Shown: piece after piece, positions 54,056 to 63,724 of the stretch
Layout: the number at the start of each line of letters is the position of its first letter
How positions within the stretch are numbered: position 1 is the stretch's first letter
From: Coxiella-like endosymbiont
GTDB taxonomy: Bacteria > Pseudomonadota > Gammaproteobacteria > Coxiellales > Coxiellaceae
NCBI RefSeq assembly: GCF_030643785.1
Contig: NZ_CP094378.1
Location: forward strand, 620,001-684,000
Length of the DNA: 64,000 nucleotides
Direction of reading: 5' to 3'
Made by a program: the position numbers and the translations under genes
Notes under the pieces: model-generated
Told to the model about the DNA's origin: nothing
The model's input: only the letters and a program-made list of their open reading frames with translations
The model's database searches: none

Positions 54056-54955
54056 ATGATTGCATACATGACTGCTTTCGCCCGGCATTCTTATGAACGC
54101 CGGCTGGGGGCATTAACGTGGGAAATTCAAACTGTTGTAAGTCACCGTTATTTAGAAGTCATTTTGTATATGTCAGATTTCCTGCGTGATTTTGAACAGT
54201 CCTCACGGGAAATTATTTAAAATTATTTAAGGTCGTGGTAAAATAGAAGCGATATTTCGCTTTCAGTCCAGACAAAAGCTCTTGAAGTTAGCGTTAATCA
54301 GGCCCTTACAGAAGGGTTAGCCAAGCCTAGTGAGGCCGCCTGTTCTTAGCTTTTTCTCTTTGGCTCACCGTTAACGCAATGGATGTATTAGCGTGGTCCG
54401 GAATATTACAAACAAAAGAAACTGAAGTGGATGTTTATAGGAACGGCTGTTTCGGATCTGCTAAAAAGCACTTTAGATGAATGCGTGGGGATGCGCCAGA
54501 GAGAAGGTAAGGAACTTCAACTCTTTTTGGAAGATCGTCTCTTTTTAGAAGACCGTCTTTAAATTAGTAAAAAATTAATTTCTTCCATTAAAAAACATAT
54601 AAACATATACCTGTTTTACTAAAAGCTGTGCGAGAAAGAATGATGGTTCACTTTGAAGAGTTAACCCGTAGGTTTAGACAAAGAACATTTAGAGCAAGAA
54701 ATGTTATGGCTAGCTCAGAAAGTAGACATTGCTGAAGAACTGAAACGCTTAGAAACGCATATTAATGAGATTAAACGAGTACTTGATCAAGGTGAAGTAG
54801 TGTTGGGGGCCCGCTTGGATTTTTTGATGCAGGAATTAAATTGAGAAACAAAGACTTTTAGAAATAAATCAATCGATGCCAGAGTTTCGCAGGCAGTCAT
54901 TGAACCAAAAGTTCAGATTGAACAAGTGCGCGAAACAGTACAAGATATTGAATAA
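54056..54955 (+). pseudogene. yicC: YicC family RNase, relic
   Basis: YicC-like proteins are endoribonucleases or their adaptors. Readable pieces in order: MIAYMTAFARHSYERRLGALTWEI, RYLEVILYMSDF, LNE-type middle missing, LLKSTLDECVGMRQREGKELQLFLEDRL, QEMLWLAQKVDIAEELKRLETHINE, ARLDFLMQELN and finally VIEPKVQIEQVRETVQDIE ending at 54955. Eight or so stops and shifts make it dead. Two duplications lie inside: 10 bp at 54211-54230, and an imperfect 18 bp at 54521-54556. Its last codons overlap the gmk start. Confidence 0.88.
54521..54556 (+). repeat. 18-bp tandem duplication, two mismatches
   Basis: The 18-bp segments 54521-54538 and 54539-54556 differ at two positions. They lie in the yicC relic and repeat FLEDRL in the peptide (FLEDRLFLEDRL). 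Confidence 0.85.
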
Positions 54956-55577
54956 AGCACACAAAGCAAATCTCTTTGTCATATCGGCTCCTTCTGGTGC
55001 GGGGAAGACCAGTTTGGTTCGCGCCTTAGTAAACGAATTGGATGAAATAAAAATTTCCGTTTCTCATACCACTCGACCGTTGCGGCCCGGTGATCGGGAA
55101 GGTGTAGATTATTTCTTTGTCGACGAAGATCGATTTCAGACGATGATAAAAGAGGGTGCTTTTCTAGAGTATGCTACGATTTATGGATACCATTATGGGA
55201 CTGCCCACGAATGGGTTCTTGAGCGATTAAAAGCGGGGGAGGATGTTTTATTAGAAATTGATTGGCAGGGTGCTCAGCAAATACGAAAGTTATTTCAACC
55301 TGCACTTACCATTTTTATCCTACCTCCCTCTTCGCAGGCTTTGCGAGAACGCCTGATTAATCGACGCCAAGATAAAAGTGTTGTTATTGACCAGCGGTTG
55401 GCAATGGCTCGCAAAGAGATGACTTATTATACAGAGTTCGATTATCTTGTAGTCAATGATGATTTTAATCAAGCAGTCCAAAGCCTAGTCCACATCATTA
55501 ATGCCAAACGATTGCAGCGAGACGTACAGGAGGAAAAGCTAGCAGAGCTTCTGGCAGAGCTATTGAAAAAGCAGTAA
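54948..55577 (+). CDS. gmk: Guanylate kinase
   Basis: Gmk phosphorylates GMP to GDP. It contains the P-loop SAPSGAGKTSLVRAL and the GMP-binding SHTTRPLRPGDREGVDYFFV. The start is taken as the TTG at 54948 (MNKAHKANLFVIS), giving 209 residues; an ATG at 54876 would add 24 residues of yicC-derived sequence and is rejected. gmk, rpoZ and spoT follow in one direction with short gaps. Confidence 0.94.
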   Translation: MNKAHKANLFVISAPSGAGKTSLVRALVNELDEIKISVSHTTRPLRPGDREGVDYFFVDEDRFQTMIKEGAFLEYATIYGYHYGTAHEWVLERLKAGEDVLLEIDWQGAQQIRKLFQPALTIFILPPSSQALRERLINRRQDKSVVIDQRLAMARKEMTYYTEFDYLVVNDDFNQAVQSLVHIINAKRLQRDVQEEKLAELLAELLKKQ

Positions 55578-55633
55578 AATAACTCTTTTGTGAAGAAGAG
55601 TTAAAAATTTTTTTAAACAAAAGAGGGGTCTCC

Positions 55634-55921
55634 ATGGCACGCGTAACCGTCGAAGATTGCCTTCAATACGTTGAAAATCGCTTTGATCTCATCTTAAAAG
55701 CAGCAAAGCGAGCACATATACTGGAATTAGGCGGGGCTGATCCTATGGTTCCACGAGATAATGATAAGCCCACTGTTATCGCGCTTCGGGAAATTGCTGC
55801 TGGATATGATGTTACGCAAGACGTTGAAGCTCAAGCCGAAAAAGAAGAAGTGGAAAAATCTAACACTATTTTGCCTGCCGCAAGTCCTGTGGCCGATTTG
55901 CAGCTCAGAGAAGAGGACTAA
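55634..55921 (+). CDS. rpoZ: RNA polymerase omega subunit
   Basis: Omega is a small subunit that helps beta' fold and can bind ppGpp. [30 protein letters not shown] is diagnostic, and the core [14 protein letters not shown] follows. It has 95 residues, with a degenerate tail after residue 70. AGAGGGG lies just upstream of the ATG. It precedes spoT, the usual order. Confidence 0.93.
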   Translation: MARVTVEDCLQYVENRFDLILKAAKRAHILELGGADPMVPRDNDKPTVIALREIAAGYDVTQDVEAQAEKEEVEKSNTILPAASPVADLQLREED

Positions 55922-55955
55922 TGGGAGACACCTTTATTCTATAAGGAGGGAAGTC

Positions 55956-58077
55956 TTGCGCCCCTTCAAAAAGTTACGACGAAAACTCGATTACTTGAGC
56001 GACGAACAAATCGATTCTATCCATCGAGCCTATTTGATGGCTCAGAAAGCTCATCGTGGTCAAAAACGCCGAACAGGTGAACCTTATATTAGTCATCCCG
56101 TGGCTGTTGCCTGCATTTTAGCCGAAATGAAAATGGACTATCAGATCATTATGGCGGCTTTATTGCACGACGTTATCGAAGACACATCCATCGAAAAAAA
56201 GACAATTGCTGAAGGATTTGGACAAGAAGTTGCTGAACTTGTCGATGGTGTAAGCAAGTTAACCCAAATTGAATTTGTTAGCCGTGCTGAAGCCCAAGCA
56301 GAAAATTTTCGAAAAATGGTTTTGGCTATGGCGCGCGATATTCGTGTAATTATCGTTAAATTAGCAGATCGTTTGCATAACATGCGTACTCTGGGTTCAC
56401 TTCATTCACAAAAACGAAGACGGATTGCGCGAGAAACCTTAGGTATTTTCGCACCAATTGCCAAACGACTTGGGATTCGTGAATTATCAGTTGAATTAGA
56501 AGAGCTAGGATTTTCCGCGCTTTACCCGATGCGGTATCGAGTTTTGAAATATGCTGTTCGAAAAGCTCAGGGTAATCGAAAAAAATGCTTGATTTAATTG
56601 AAAAAACTTTAGATGAGGGTTTAAGTCGAAGTAATTTGTCTTTCTACACAATAACGGGTCGGGAAAAACATTTGTATAGTATTTATCGCAAAATGCATAC
56701 TAAGCATATTCCCTTTAATGAAATTATGGATATGTATGCTTTTAGAATCATCATGGATGACCTTGATTCTTGTTATCGCGCACTGGGAATTATTCATGGA
56801 TTGTTTAAACCTGTGTCAGAGCGTTTTAAAGATTATATCGCTATTCCAAAAGCCAATGGCTATCAATCGTTGCATACCACGCTTTTTGGACCCTATGGTT
56901 TGCCTATTGAAGTACAAATTCGCACTGCGGAAATGGATCGAATGGCAACTACAGGTATTGCTGCACATTGGCTTTATAAAACGACCGATACTCCTCTTAT
57001 TGAATCACAAATACGTGCTAAAGCTTGGGTAAAGAATTTATTGGAATTGCAGGAAGATGCGCTAAATCCTCTGGAATTTATAGAAAATGTAAAAATCGAT
57101 TTATTTCCTGAAGAAGTATATGTCTTTACTCCGCGGGGAGATATTATGGAATTGCCAGCTGGCGCTACTGCAATCGATTTTGCCTATACCGTTCATACGG
57201 ATATTGGAAATAATTGCGTCGCTATGAAAATCGATCGACATATGGCTCCTTTATCGACTCGACTTGCCAATGGGCAAACGGTAGAAGTGATCACTTCGGA
57301 ATCGGGTCGGCCTAATCCTGCATGGTTAGACTTTGTAGTAACAAGTAAAGCGCGAAGTAGTATTCGTCAATTTTTAAAAACGCAACGGCGCTCAGAGTCC
57401 GTTTCTCTAGGAAAACAATTGTTGAAAAAGGCCCTTGTAAATTATGCACTTTCTCTAAAAAAATTATCGCAACGAACTATCGATTTTACTTTAAAAGAAA
57501 TGCAATTGAAGTCGTTTGACGATTTATTAGAGGAAATTGGCCTTGGTAATCGCGTAGCTGTCTTAGTAGCGCAACGATTGGCAGCTGTGGACAAAGAAGC
57601 TGAAGCGGAAACAGAAATTCCACCTACTTCTGAGACACCGTTGGTAATCAAGGGTACAGAGGGAATGGTTGTTAATTTTGCAGTGTGCTGTTATCCCATT
57701 CCCGGTGATCCTATTGTAGGCGTTATTGATGTGGGTAAAGGAATTTTGGTTCACATGGAACATTGTGCTTCGATTTCAAAAATGCGGCATCTATTGGATC
57801 GATGTATGTCTCTGCGGTGGTCGGAAAAAGCCAAAGGAATATTTCCGACGATGGTCCGCGTTCAAGTTGTTAACGAACGGGGGGGCTGGCTATGTTAGCT
57901 TTAGCTTTTTCTGAGTCTGAAGCTAATATTGAAGATATTATGGTAGAAGAACGTGAAGGTTTACATTATATTGTTATGTTTCGTATTTCTGTGCGAGACC
58001 GTGCACATCTCGCAAAAGTTTTAAGAAGGTTACGCCAGATTAAACAGGTGGTTAAAATCATACGTCGGTTTGGTTAA
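55956..58077 (+). CDS. spoT: Bifunctional (p)ppGpp synthetase/hydrolase, two frameshifts
   Basis: SpoT makes and degrades the starvation signal (p)ppGpp. The HD hydrolase domain (AALLHDVIEDT), the synthetase domain (RVIMDDLD-type, GREKHLYSIYRK and IAIPKANGYQSLHTT), the TGS domain (IYVFTP-like, LPAGATAIDFAYTVHTDIG) and the C-terminal ACT part (NIEDIMVEEREGLHYIV) are all present. Two shifts break it: the seven-A run at 56579-56585 (eight would restore the frame) and the seven-G run at 57879-57885. The start is a TTG with AAGGAGGG five bases before. Both shifts are in homopolymers. Confidence 0.9.
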
Positions 58078-58094
58078 ACGTATATAGGAGGGAT

Positions 58095-58126
58095 TTTAGA
58101 GATGAAGCAATTTAGAGATGAAGCAA
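58095..58126 (+). repeat. 16-bp tandem duplication at the ridA start
   Basis: Two exact copies of TTTAGAGATGAAGCAA (58095-58110 and 58111-58126) cover the ridA start codon and first codons. Confidence 0.93.
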
Positions 58127-58520
58127 ATAATTGGAACTAACAAAAGGCACCACGTGCCATCGGTATCTATTCTCAAGCGATTAAAGCTGGATAACATTGT
58201 CTGTTTTTCAGGTCAAATTCCTTTTGATCCTGAAACTTTTTAATCCTGAAACTATGGAAATGGTTTAGGGTAGCTTTAAAGAACACGTTCATCGTGTTTT
58301 AAAAATATTGTCGCGGTTGCTGAAGCGGCGGGGAGAGAGTCTCTCTCAAATTGTAAAATTAACTATTTATTTAGTGGATATGGAAAATTTTGCTGCAGTC
58401 AATGAAGTGATGAAAGAATATTACGAAGAACCTTATCTTGTACGAACCATAGTTGCAGTTGAGAAATTACCAAAAAATGCGTTGGTAGAAATTGATGCAC
58501 TCATGGTATTGGGAGAATGA
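58102..58520 (+). pseudogene. ridA: RidA family enamine/imine deaminase, relic
   Basis: RidA removes reactive enamines from amino acid metabolism. Pieces in shifting frames read IIGTNKAPRAIGIYSQAIKAG, NIVCFSGQIPFDPETMEMV, FKEHVHRVLKN and, in the longest frame, SLSQIVKLTIYLVDMENFAAVNEVM followed by NALVEIDALMVLGE. The conserved Arg region YLVRTIVAVEKLP remains. Stops, shifts and two tandem duplications (58095-58126 and a 16-bp period at 58227-58253) destroy it. It lies between spoT and recG as in Coxiella. Confidence 0.85.
58227..58253 (+). repeat. 16-bp-period direct repeat in ridA
   Basis: ATCCTGAAACT occurs at 58227-58237 and at 58243-58253. The 16-bp spacing and shared flanks fit a tandem duplication that inserts bases and a stop into the ridA relic. 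Confidence 0.8.
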
Positions 58521-58526
58521 GACAAC

Positions 58527-60608
58527 GTGCTCTATGAAATTCCTGTTGCTTCGTTAAGAGGCGTCGGGCCTAAAACAACTGAACTTTTAGCTAGTCTCAA
58601 CATTCGTACTCTCCAAGATCTTTTGTTTCATTTACCGTTACGATATGAAGATCGAACTCGATTAACGTCATTGGGTGCATTGCGGAACGGTGATCAAACA
58701 ACTATTGAGGGTTTTATTGAATTTGCGAATATCAATTATGGTCGAAGAAGAAGTTTGCATTGTTGCATCGGGGATGGAACGGGATTTCTCATCGTACGAT
58801 TCTATCATTTTAATTCTCAACAATACCAACAATTAATGAAACGAGGATTGCGATTGAGATGTTTTGGTACGGTTCGGCAGAATTATCAAGGTCGATTGGA
58901 AATGGTTCATCCGGAATATCGAGTGGTTGACCCAACTATTCCTATTCCCACCGAAGAGCACTTAACTGCTGTATACTCAACTACGAAAGGATTACCACAA
59001 ACCAAATTACGCGATTTATTATCTCAAGCATTGAATTATTTAAAAAAGTCACATGTTTTTGAAGAATTATTTTCAGAATCTTTGCGTCAAGAATTTAATT
59101 TACCAACTTTAATAGCTTCGTTGATCTATGTACATTGTCCTCCTTCGAATGCCCCTCTTGAATTGTTAAAAGCAGGTAAACATCCGGCACAACAACGATT
59201 AATTATTGAAGAATTAGTAGCGCAACAGATTGGACTTCTGAAATTGCGTTTACGTGCAAAAATGTATTTGGCGCCGGTTTTAAATTTAGAAGCAGAGGGA
59301 CAGAATAAATTACGTCAAGCATTACCGTTTAAACTAACAGCAGCCCAAGAGCGTGTTATTTCTGAAATTAATAAAGATTTAAAGCAATCGCATCCTATGC
59401 ATCGATTAGTACAGGGGGATGTAGGTTCAGGCAAAACTATTGTGGCAGCGATGGCAATCATTAAAGTAGTGGAAAACGGCTATCAATGTGCTGTAATGGT
59501 GCCGACAGAAATATTAGCGGAACAACATCATCGTGCCTTTCAAAAATGGTTAAACCCTTTGGGAATTCAAGTAGGGTGGCTAACTGGGAGTTTAAATAAT
59601 TCAGCTCGAGAACAGACATTACAGAAAATACGTCAGGGTAAGGATCAAGTGATTGTGGGAACCCACGTGCTTTTTCAAAAATATGTGGCCTTTCTTAAAT
59701 TGGGTTTGATTGTTATCGACGAACAACATCGTTTCGGGGTTCATCAACGATTAGCTTTGAAAGAGAAAGGGAGTAATAATTCTATCTATCCGCATCAATT
59801 AATCATGACAGCCACGCCCATTCCGCGAACCTTGGCGTTAACGGCCTATGCGAATTTTGATGTCTCTACGATTGATGAATTGCCTCCTGGAAGAAAGCCT
59901 ATTACTACTATTTTAATGTCTAATGCCCGACGCAATGAGGTGATTGCTCGAATTAAACAAAATTGCGAACAGGGCAAGCAAGCCTATTGGGTTTGTACAT
60001 TAATTGAAGATTCTGAAATGTTGCAATGCGAAGCCGCAGAAGCCACGTATCAAAAATTGCGACAATTACTAAATCATTTGACTGTGGGTCTGATTCATGG
60101 ACGATTAAGTAGGAATGAAAAAGACGCGGTTATGATCGACTTTAAAGCAGGCGGCATTGATTTATTAGTTGCAACAACGGTAGTTGAAGTCGGCGTGGAT
60201 GTGCCTAACGCGAGTTTAATAATAATAGAAAATGCAGAACGGTTGGGTCTTGTCCAAATTCATCAGTTGCGAGGTCGTGTAGGACGCGGGAAAGATAAAA
60301 GTTATTGCGTTTTACTGTATCAAAAACCGCTATCACAATACGCACGCGATCGCTTGATTTTACTACGTAATTCACAGGACGGGTTTGTAGTAGCCCAAAA
60401 GGACCTTGAATTGCGAGGACCCGGAGAATTATTGGGAACACGGCAGGCTGGGATGCCACCGTTTCGTATTGCAGATTTAATTCGGGACCAATGTTTATTA
60501 TCTCGAGCGCAATCAGTTGCTACCCAAATGCTCGAGCAATATCCGCTTCAAGCTACTCGATTATTACAGCGCTGGTTGAGGAATGCCGAAACCTATGTAG
60601 AAGTCTAA
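58527..60608 (+). CDS. recG: ATP-dependent DNA helicase RecG
   Basis: RecG remodels stalled replication forks and Holliday junctions. The N-terminal wedge domain begins at VASLRGVGPKTTELLASLNIRTLQDLLFHLPLRYEDRT. Helicase motifs follow: Walker A GDVGSGKT (about residue 297), DEQHRFG (DExH box) and TATPIPRT, then VATTVVEVGVDVPNAS and QLRGRVGRG. It has 693 residues, the normal length, and is intact. GTG start at 58527. Confidence 0.95.
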   Translation: MLYEIPVASLRGVGPKTTELLASLNIRTLQDLLFHLPLRYEDRTRLTSLGALRNGDQTTIEGFIEFANINYGRRRSLHCCIGDGTGFLIVRFYHFNSQQYQQLMKRGLRLRCFGTVRQNYQGRLEMVHPEYRVVDPTIPIPTEEHLTAVYSTTKGLPQTKLRDLLSQALNYLKKSHVFEELFSESLRQEFNLPTLIASLIYVHCPPSNAPLELLKAGKHPAQQRLIIEELVAQQIGLLKLRLRAKMYLAPVLNLEAEGQNKLRQALPFKLTAAQERVISEINKDLKQSHPMHRLVQGDVGSGKTIVAAMAIIKVVENGYQCAVMVPTEILAEQHHRAFQKWLNPLGIQVGWLTGSLNNSAREQTLQKIRQGKDQVIVGTHVLFQKYVAFLKLGLIVIDEQHRFGVHQRLALKEKGSNNSIYPHQLIMTATPIPRTLALTAYANFDVSTIDELPPGRKPITTILMSNARRNEVIARIKQNCEQGKQAYWVCTLIEDSEMLQCEAAEATYQKLRQLLNHLTVGLIHGRLSRNEKDAVMIDFKAGGIDLLVATTVVEVGVDVPNASLIIIENAERLGLVQIHQLRGRVGRGKDKSYCVLLYQKPLSQYARDRLILLRNSQDGFVVAQKDLELRGPGELLGTRQAGMPPFRIADLIRDQCLLSRAQSVATQMLEQYPLQATRLLQRWLRNAETYVEV

Positions 60609-61012
60609 TAGTAACCTCTTGCTTTTTTAACTATTATTGAACTTCTATTATCGAACTTATTTCAATTTAAATTAATAACGACAGACAAAGATTTTTTTCA
60701 CTCAAAAACTAATCAGAAAATCAGAAAAATTTTATTATTTCAGTCGACGTTCTTGATTTTTTCGTCATTGGTTTGGCCGCTTTTTTAGAATTTTATTGTA
60801 ACTTACACTAAATTAACTATTATTAACTATTATTAAGAAATTAACTATTATTAAGAAACTTAATTTCTTAATTCTTAAATTATTTTTAAATTAAAGCTTG
60901 AAAACAAATTTTCTTTAAAAAATAATCTAAAAAGGTTGCATTGAGAGAGAAGTTGCTATTAGAATAAGTTCGCTCTTTGCAGCAACATTAATCTATAAAT
61001 AGGGGAAATTTA
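60609..61012 (+). other. AT-rich spacer with the outer membrane protein promoter region
   Basis: The region is very AT-rich. It holds repeats of TTAACTATTATTAAGAAA (about 60813-60860) and an 8-bp duplication (60711-60726). A likely sigma70 promoter is TTGCAT (60936-60941) with an 18-base spacer to TAGAAT (60960-60965), about 50 bases before the next ATG. No gene is visible. Confidence 0.5.
60936..60965 (+). promoter_or_regulatory. Probable sigma70 promoter of the outer membrane protein gene
   Basis: A TTGCAT box (60936-60941) lies 18 bases from a TAGAAT box (60960-60965), both close to consensus. The start codon is 48 bases further on. It is plausible, but unsupported by other evidence. Confidence 0.5.
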
Positions 61013-61708
61013 ATGTCGGTAAAAAAAATAATAACATTCGCTACTGCTGGTATTGCTAGCGTCGGCGTTGCTTCCGCTGCAGTAGCCGGCGGTCCTGATT
61101 ATGTACCTGCTCCAAGCTATGCAGGTGTTTATGTTGAAGGTAATGTGGGTTATGTCTATCGTCCATGGAAAAGTGATGTAACGACTCTACCTGGTACACT
61201 CAACAATTTGGGCGTTCTTTCAAGCTCTTCCCGAGGAAATGGTGGCTTTACTTTTGGTGGTGATTTAGGTTATCAATTCAACCAATATTTTGCTGTTGAA
61301 GGTGGTTGGTTCTATTTGCCTAAAGCAAAATTCACTATTAATCCAACGACCTTTACAATTAAAGCAACGACCTTTACAATTAAAGGTGGACTTCCTTATG
61401 CAGCATTGAAGGCTATGGTACCTATTTACGAAAATACTTATGTATTTGGTAAGTTAGGTCTTGCTTATAGCTACAATCGATCCAGTTCTGCTTTAGTAAG
61501 CTCAGACCTCACTAACTTTGTCAGTGATCGTTCAAGCTACTGGAATCCATTGTTTGCTGTTGGCGTTCAATACTATTTCACGCCAAATTGGTCTGTGAAC
61601 GCTCAATATACGTTCGTACCAGGTTACCGAAGTGCTTTCTCCACTCGCTTCGTGGCACCTGTTGCGCACCTCTTTACCGTTGGTATTGGTTACAAATTCT
61701 TAATGTAA
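61013..61708 (+). CDS. Outer membrane beta-barrel protein
   Basis: A signal peptide (MSVKKIITFATAGIASVGVA) ends at ASAAVAGGPDY. The mature protein is rich in alternating hydrophobic and aromatic residues typical of an eight-stranded barrel and ends LFTVGIGYKFLM with a terminal aromatic-type strand. It has 231 residues and resembles the small Coxiella/Legionella outer membrane proteins. Residues near 111-124 hold TTFTIKATTFTIKG, from an exact 21-bp in-frame duplication. A strong terminator follows. Confidence 0.85.
   Translation: MSVKKIITFATAGIASVGVASAAVAGGPDYVPAPSYAGVYVEGNVGYVYRPWKSDVTTLPGTLNNLGVLSSSSRGNGGFTFGGDLGYQFNQYFAVEGGWFYLPKAKFTINPTTFTIKATTFTIKGGLPYAALKAMVPIYENTYVFGKLGLAYSYNRSSSALVSSDLTNFVSDRSSYWNPLFAVGVQYYFTPNWSVNAQYTFVPGYRSAFSTRFVAPVAHLFTVGIGYKFLM
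61344..61385 (+). repeat. 21-bp in-frame tandem duplication in the outer membrane protein
   Basis: Two exact 21-bp copies (61344-61364 and 61365-61385) add seven residues to one part of the barrel without shifting the frame. Confidence 0.95.
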
Positions 61709-61723
61709 TCAAAATGTAATCAA
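61702..61723 (+). repeat. 11-bp tandem duplication at the stop of the outer membrane protein gene
   Basis: Two exact copies of AATGTAATCAA (61702-61712 and 61713-61723) cover the stop codon. The first copy still supplies the stop. Confidence 0.93.
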
Positions 61724-61734
61724 AACAGTATCGG

Positions 61735-61762
61735 AAAAGGGGGCTTTTTACCCCCTTTTTTT
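61735..61762 (+). terminator. Rho-independent terminator after the outer membrane protein
   Basis: AAAAGGGGG (61735-61743) pairs with CCCCCTTTT (61751-61759) around a seven-base loop, and the T run continues to 61762. It is the clearest terminator in the window. Confidence 0.88.
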
Positions 61763-61829
61763 GGCTTGAAATTCGTCGTCTTGCCCCTTATATCAAGCTT
61801 TGAATAAAATTTTTTCTAGGAGTCACATA

Positions 61830-63724
61830 ATGTCTTTTCAACCACAAACGGAAACTTTGTCGTTCGAAGCTGAGGTTAAGCAGTTATTGCACCTGGTAGC
61901 GCATTCCCTTTACAGCAACGACGAAATCTTTTTACGAGAATTGATTTCCAACAGCTCCGATGCAGAGGATAAGTTAGATTACCAAGCCCTTTCGGATACA
62001 GCCTTATATGAAGGCGATGCCGAATTAAAAATTTGGGTTGATCTTGATAAAGACAGTCGCACCATTATCATTCGTGATAATGGTATCGGTATGAATCGAG
62101 AGGAAGTGATTGAAAATTTAGGCACTATTGCTAAATCGGGAACACGTGCATTTCGTGAATTATTAACAGAAAAAAATGCCGAGGAATCTCAATTAATTGG
62201 TCAATTTGGCGTGGGTTTTTATTCGGCTTTTATTGTGGCTGATCACGTCATGGTGCGTACGCGGCGAGCAGGTATGAAAGCAAACCAAGGTGTTGAATGG
62301 GAATCAAATGGAGAAGGTGAATATACCATTAAAAACATTAATAAATCTTCGCATGGGACTGAAGTCATTTTGCATCTTAAAAAAGAGAAAGAAGAGTTTT
62401 TAGACGCGATGCGTTTGCGTTTAATTATTACTAAATATTCTGATCATATTTTACGTCCTATTGTAATGAAAAAAATAACTATTAAGGAGGATGAGGCTAA
62501 AGATAAGAAAGAACCTGAAGAAGAAGTTGTTAATTGTGCAAATGCCTTATGGACATTACCTAAAGATAAAATTAAAGACGAAGAATATAAAGAGCTTTAC
62601 AAACATATTGCTCATGATTTTGAAGATCCATTAGCTTGGGCTCACAATCGGGTCGAAGGTAAATTAGAATATACAAGTCTACTATATATCCCAGCGCGAG
62701 CACCATTTGACCTTTGGAATCGTGAAGGTCAGCACGGACTCAAATTATATGTCAAACGCGTTTTTATAATGGATGACGCTGAACATTTCATGTCAATGTA
62801 TCTTCGCTTCGTTAAAGGAATTGTGGATTCAAACGATTTACCGCTAAATATTTCGCGAGAATTACTACAATCTAACGAGATTATTAACAAAATTAAAGCG
62901 GGTTGCGTCAAACGTGTATTAAATCTTTTAGAAGAACTCACTAACGATAAAGAGAAATATGCGAAATTTTGGAGAGCATTCGGTCAGCTCTTAAAAGAAG
63001 GTCCAGCAGAAGATTTTGCTAATCGTGATCGGATTGCTAATTTGTTACGTTTTGCTTCGACTCATAATAATAACGAGGAAGAAAATGTTTCGCTGAAAGA
63101 TTACATTAATCGACTGAAACCAGGACAAGATAAAATCTATTATATTATTGCAGATACCTATTTAGCTGCAAAAAATAGTCCCTTACTTGAAGTCTTTCAA
63201 AAAAAGGAATAGAAGTTTTGTTGATGCATGATCGCGTGGATGAATGGCTCGTTGCGCATCTAGCAGAATTTGAAGGCAAATCCTTACAATCAGTAGCTAA
63301 AGGGGCTTTGGATTTAAATGAATTAGAAAAAGAAGAAAAAGAAGAGGTCCAAAAAGTGGAAAAAGAATTAGACGACGTACTCAAACAATTAAAAGAAACT
63401 CTAGGTGAAAAAGTAAAAGAAGTTCGTTTCACCAATCGATTAACTGATTCACCCAGCTGTGTGGTTTTTGATGAAAATGAGATGAGTGGTCATTTGCAAC
63501 GTTTATTGTTGCAAACAAATCAAGAGTTTATTCAAACAAAACCTATTTTAGAAATTAATCCTACTCACCCTTTGATTTTACGTGTGAAAAGTGAGTCAAA
63601 CAAAGAGCGCTTAAATCGTTGGATCGAGTTATTGCTCAATCAAGCACTTTTGGCAGAAGGAGAACAACTTAAAAATCCGGCTGAATTTGTGAAAGCGGTA
63701 AACGAATTATTATTAGATTCATAA
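61830..63724 (+). CDS. htpG: Chaperone protein HtpG (Hsp90), one frameshift
   Basis: HtpG is the bacterial Hsp90, an ATP-dependent chaperone. The N-terminal GHKL fold has [23 protein letters not shown] and [11 protein letters not shown]. The middle domain includes ISRELLQ. The first frame ends at 63212 with VFQKKE. The family continues in the next frame ([16 protein letters not shown]) to 63724. One A added to the seven-A run at 63199-63205 gives [18 protein letters not shown]. It has about 631 residues. The start at 61830 has CTAGGAG upstream; an earlier TTG is rejected. Confidence 0.93.

Noticed and set aside
54876-54947. ATG start giving gmk 24 extra residues
   Set aside because: These codons read the yicC tail in another frame, and the family starts at residues like MNKANLFVIS.
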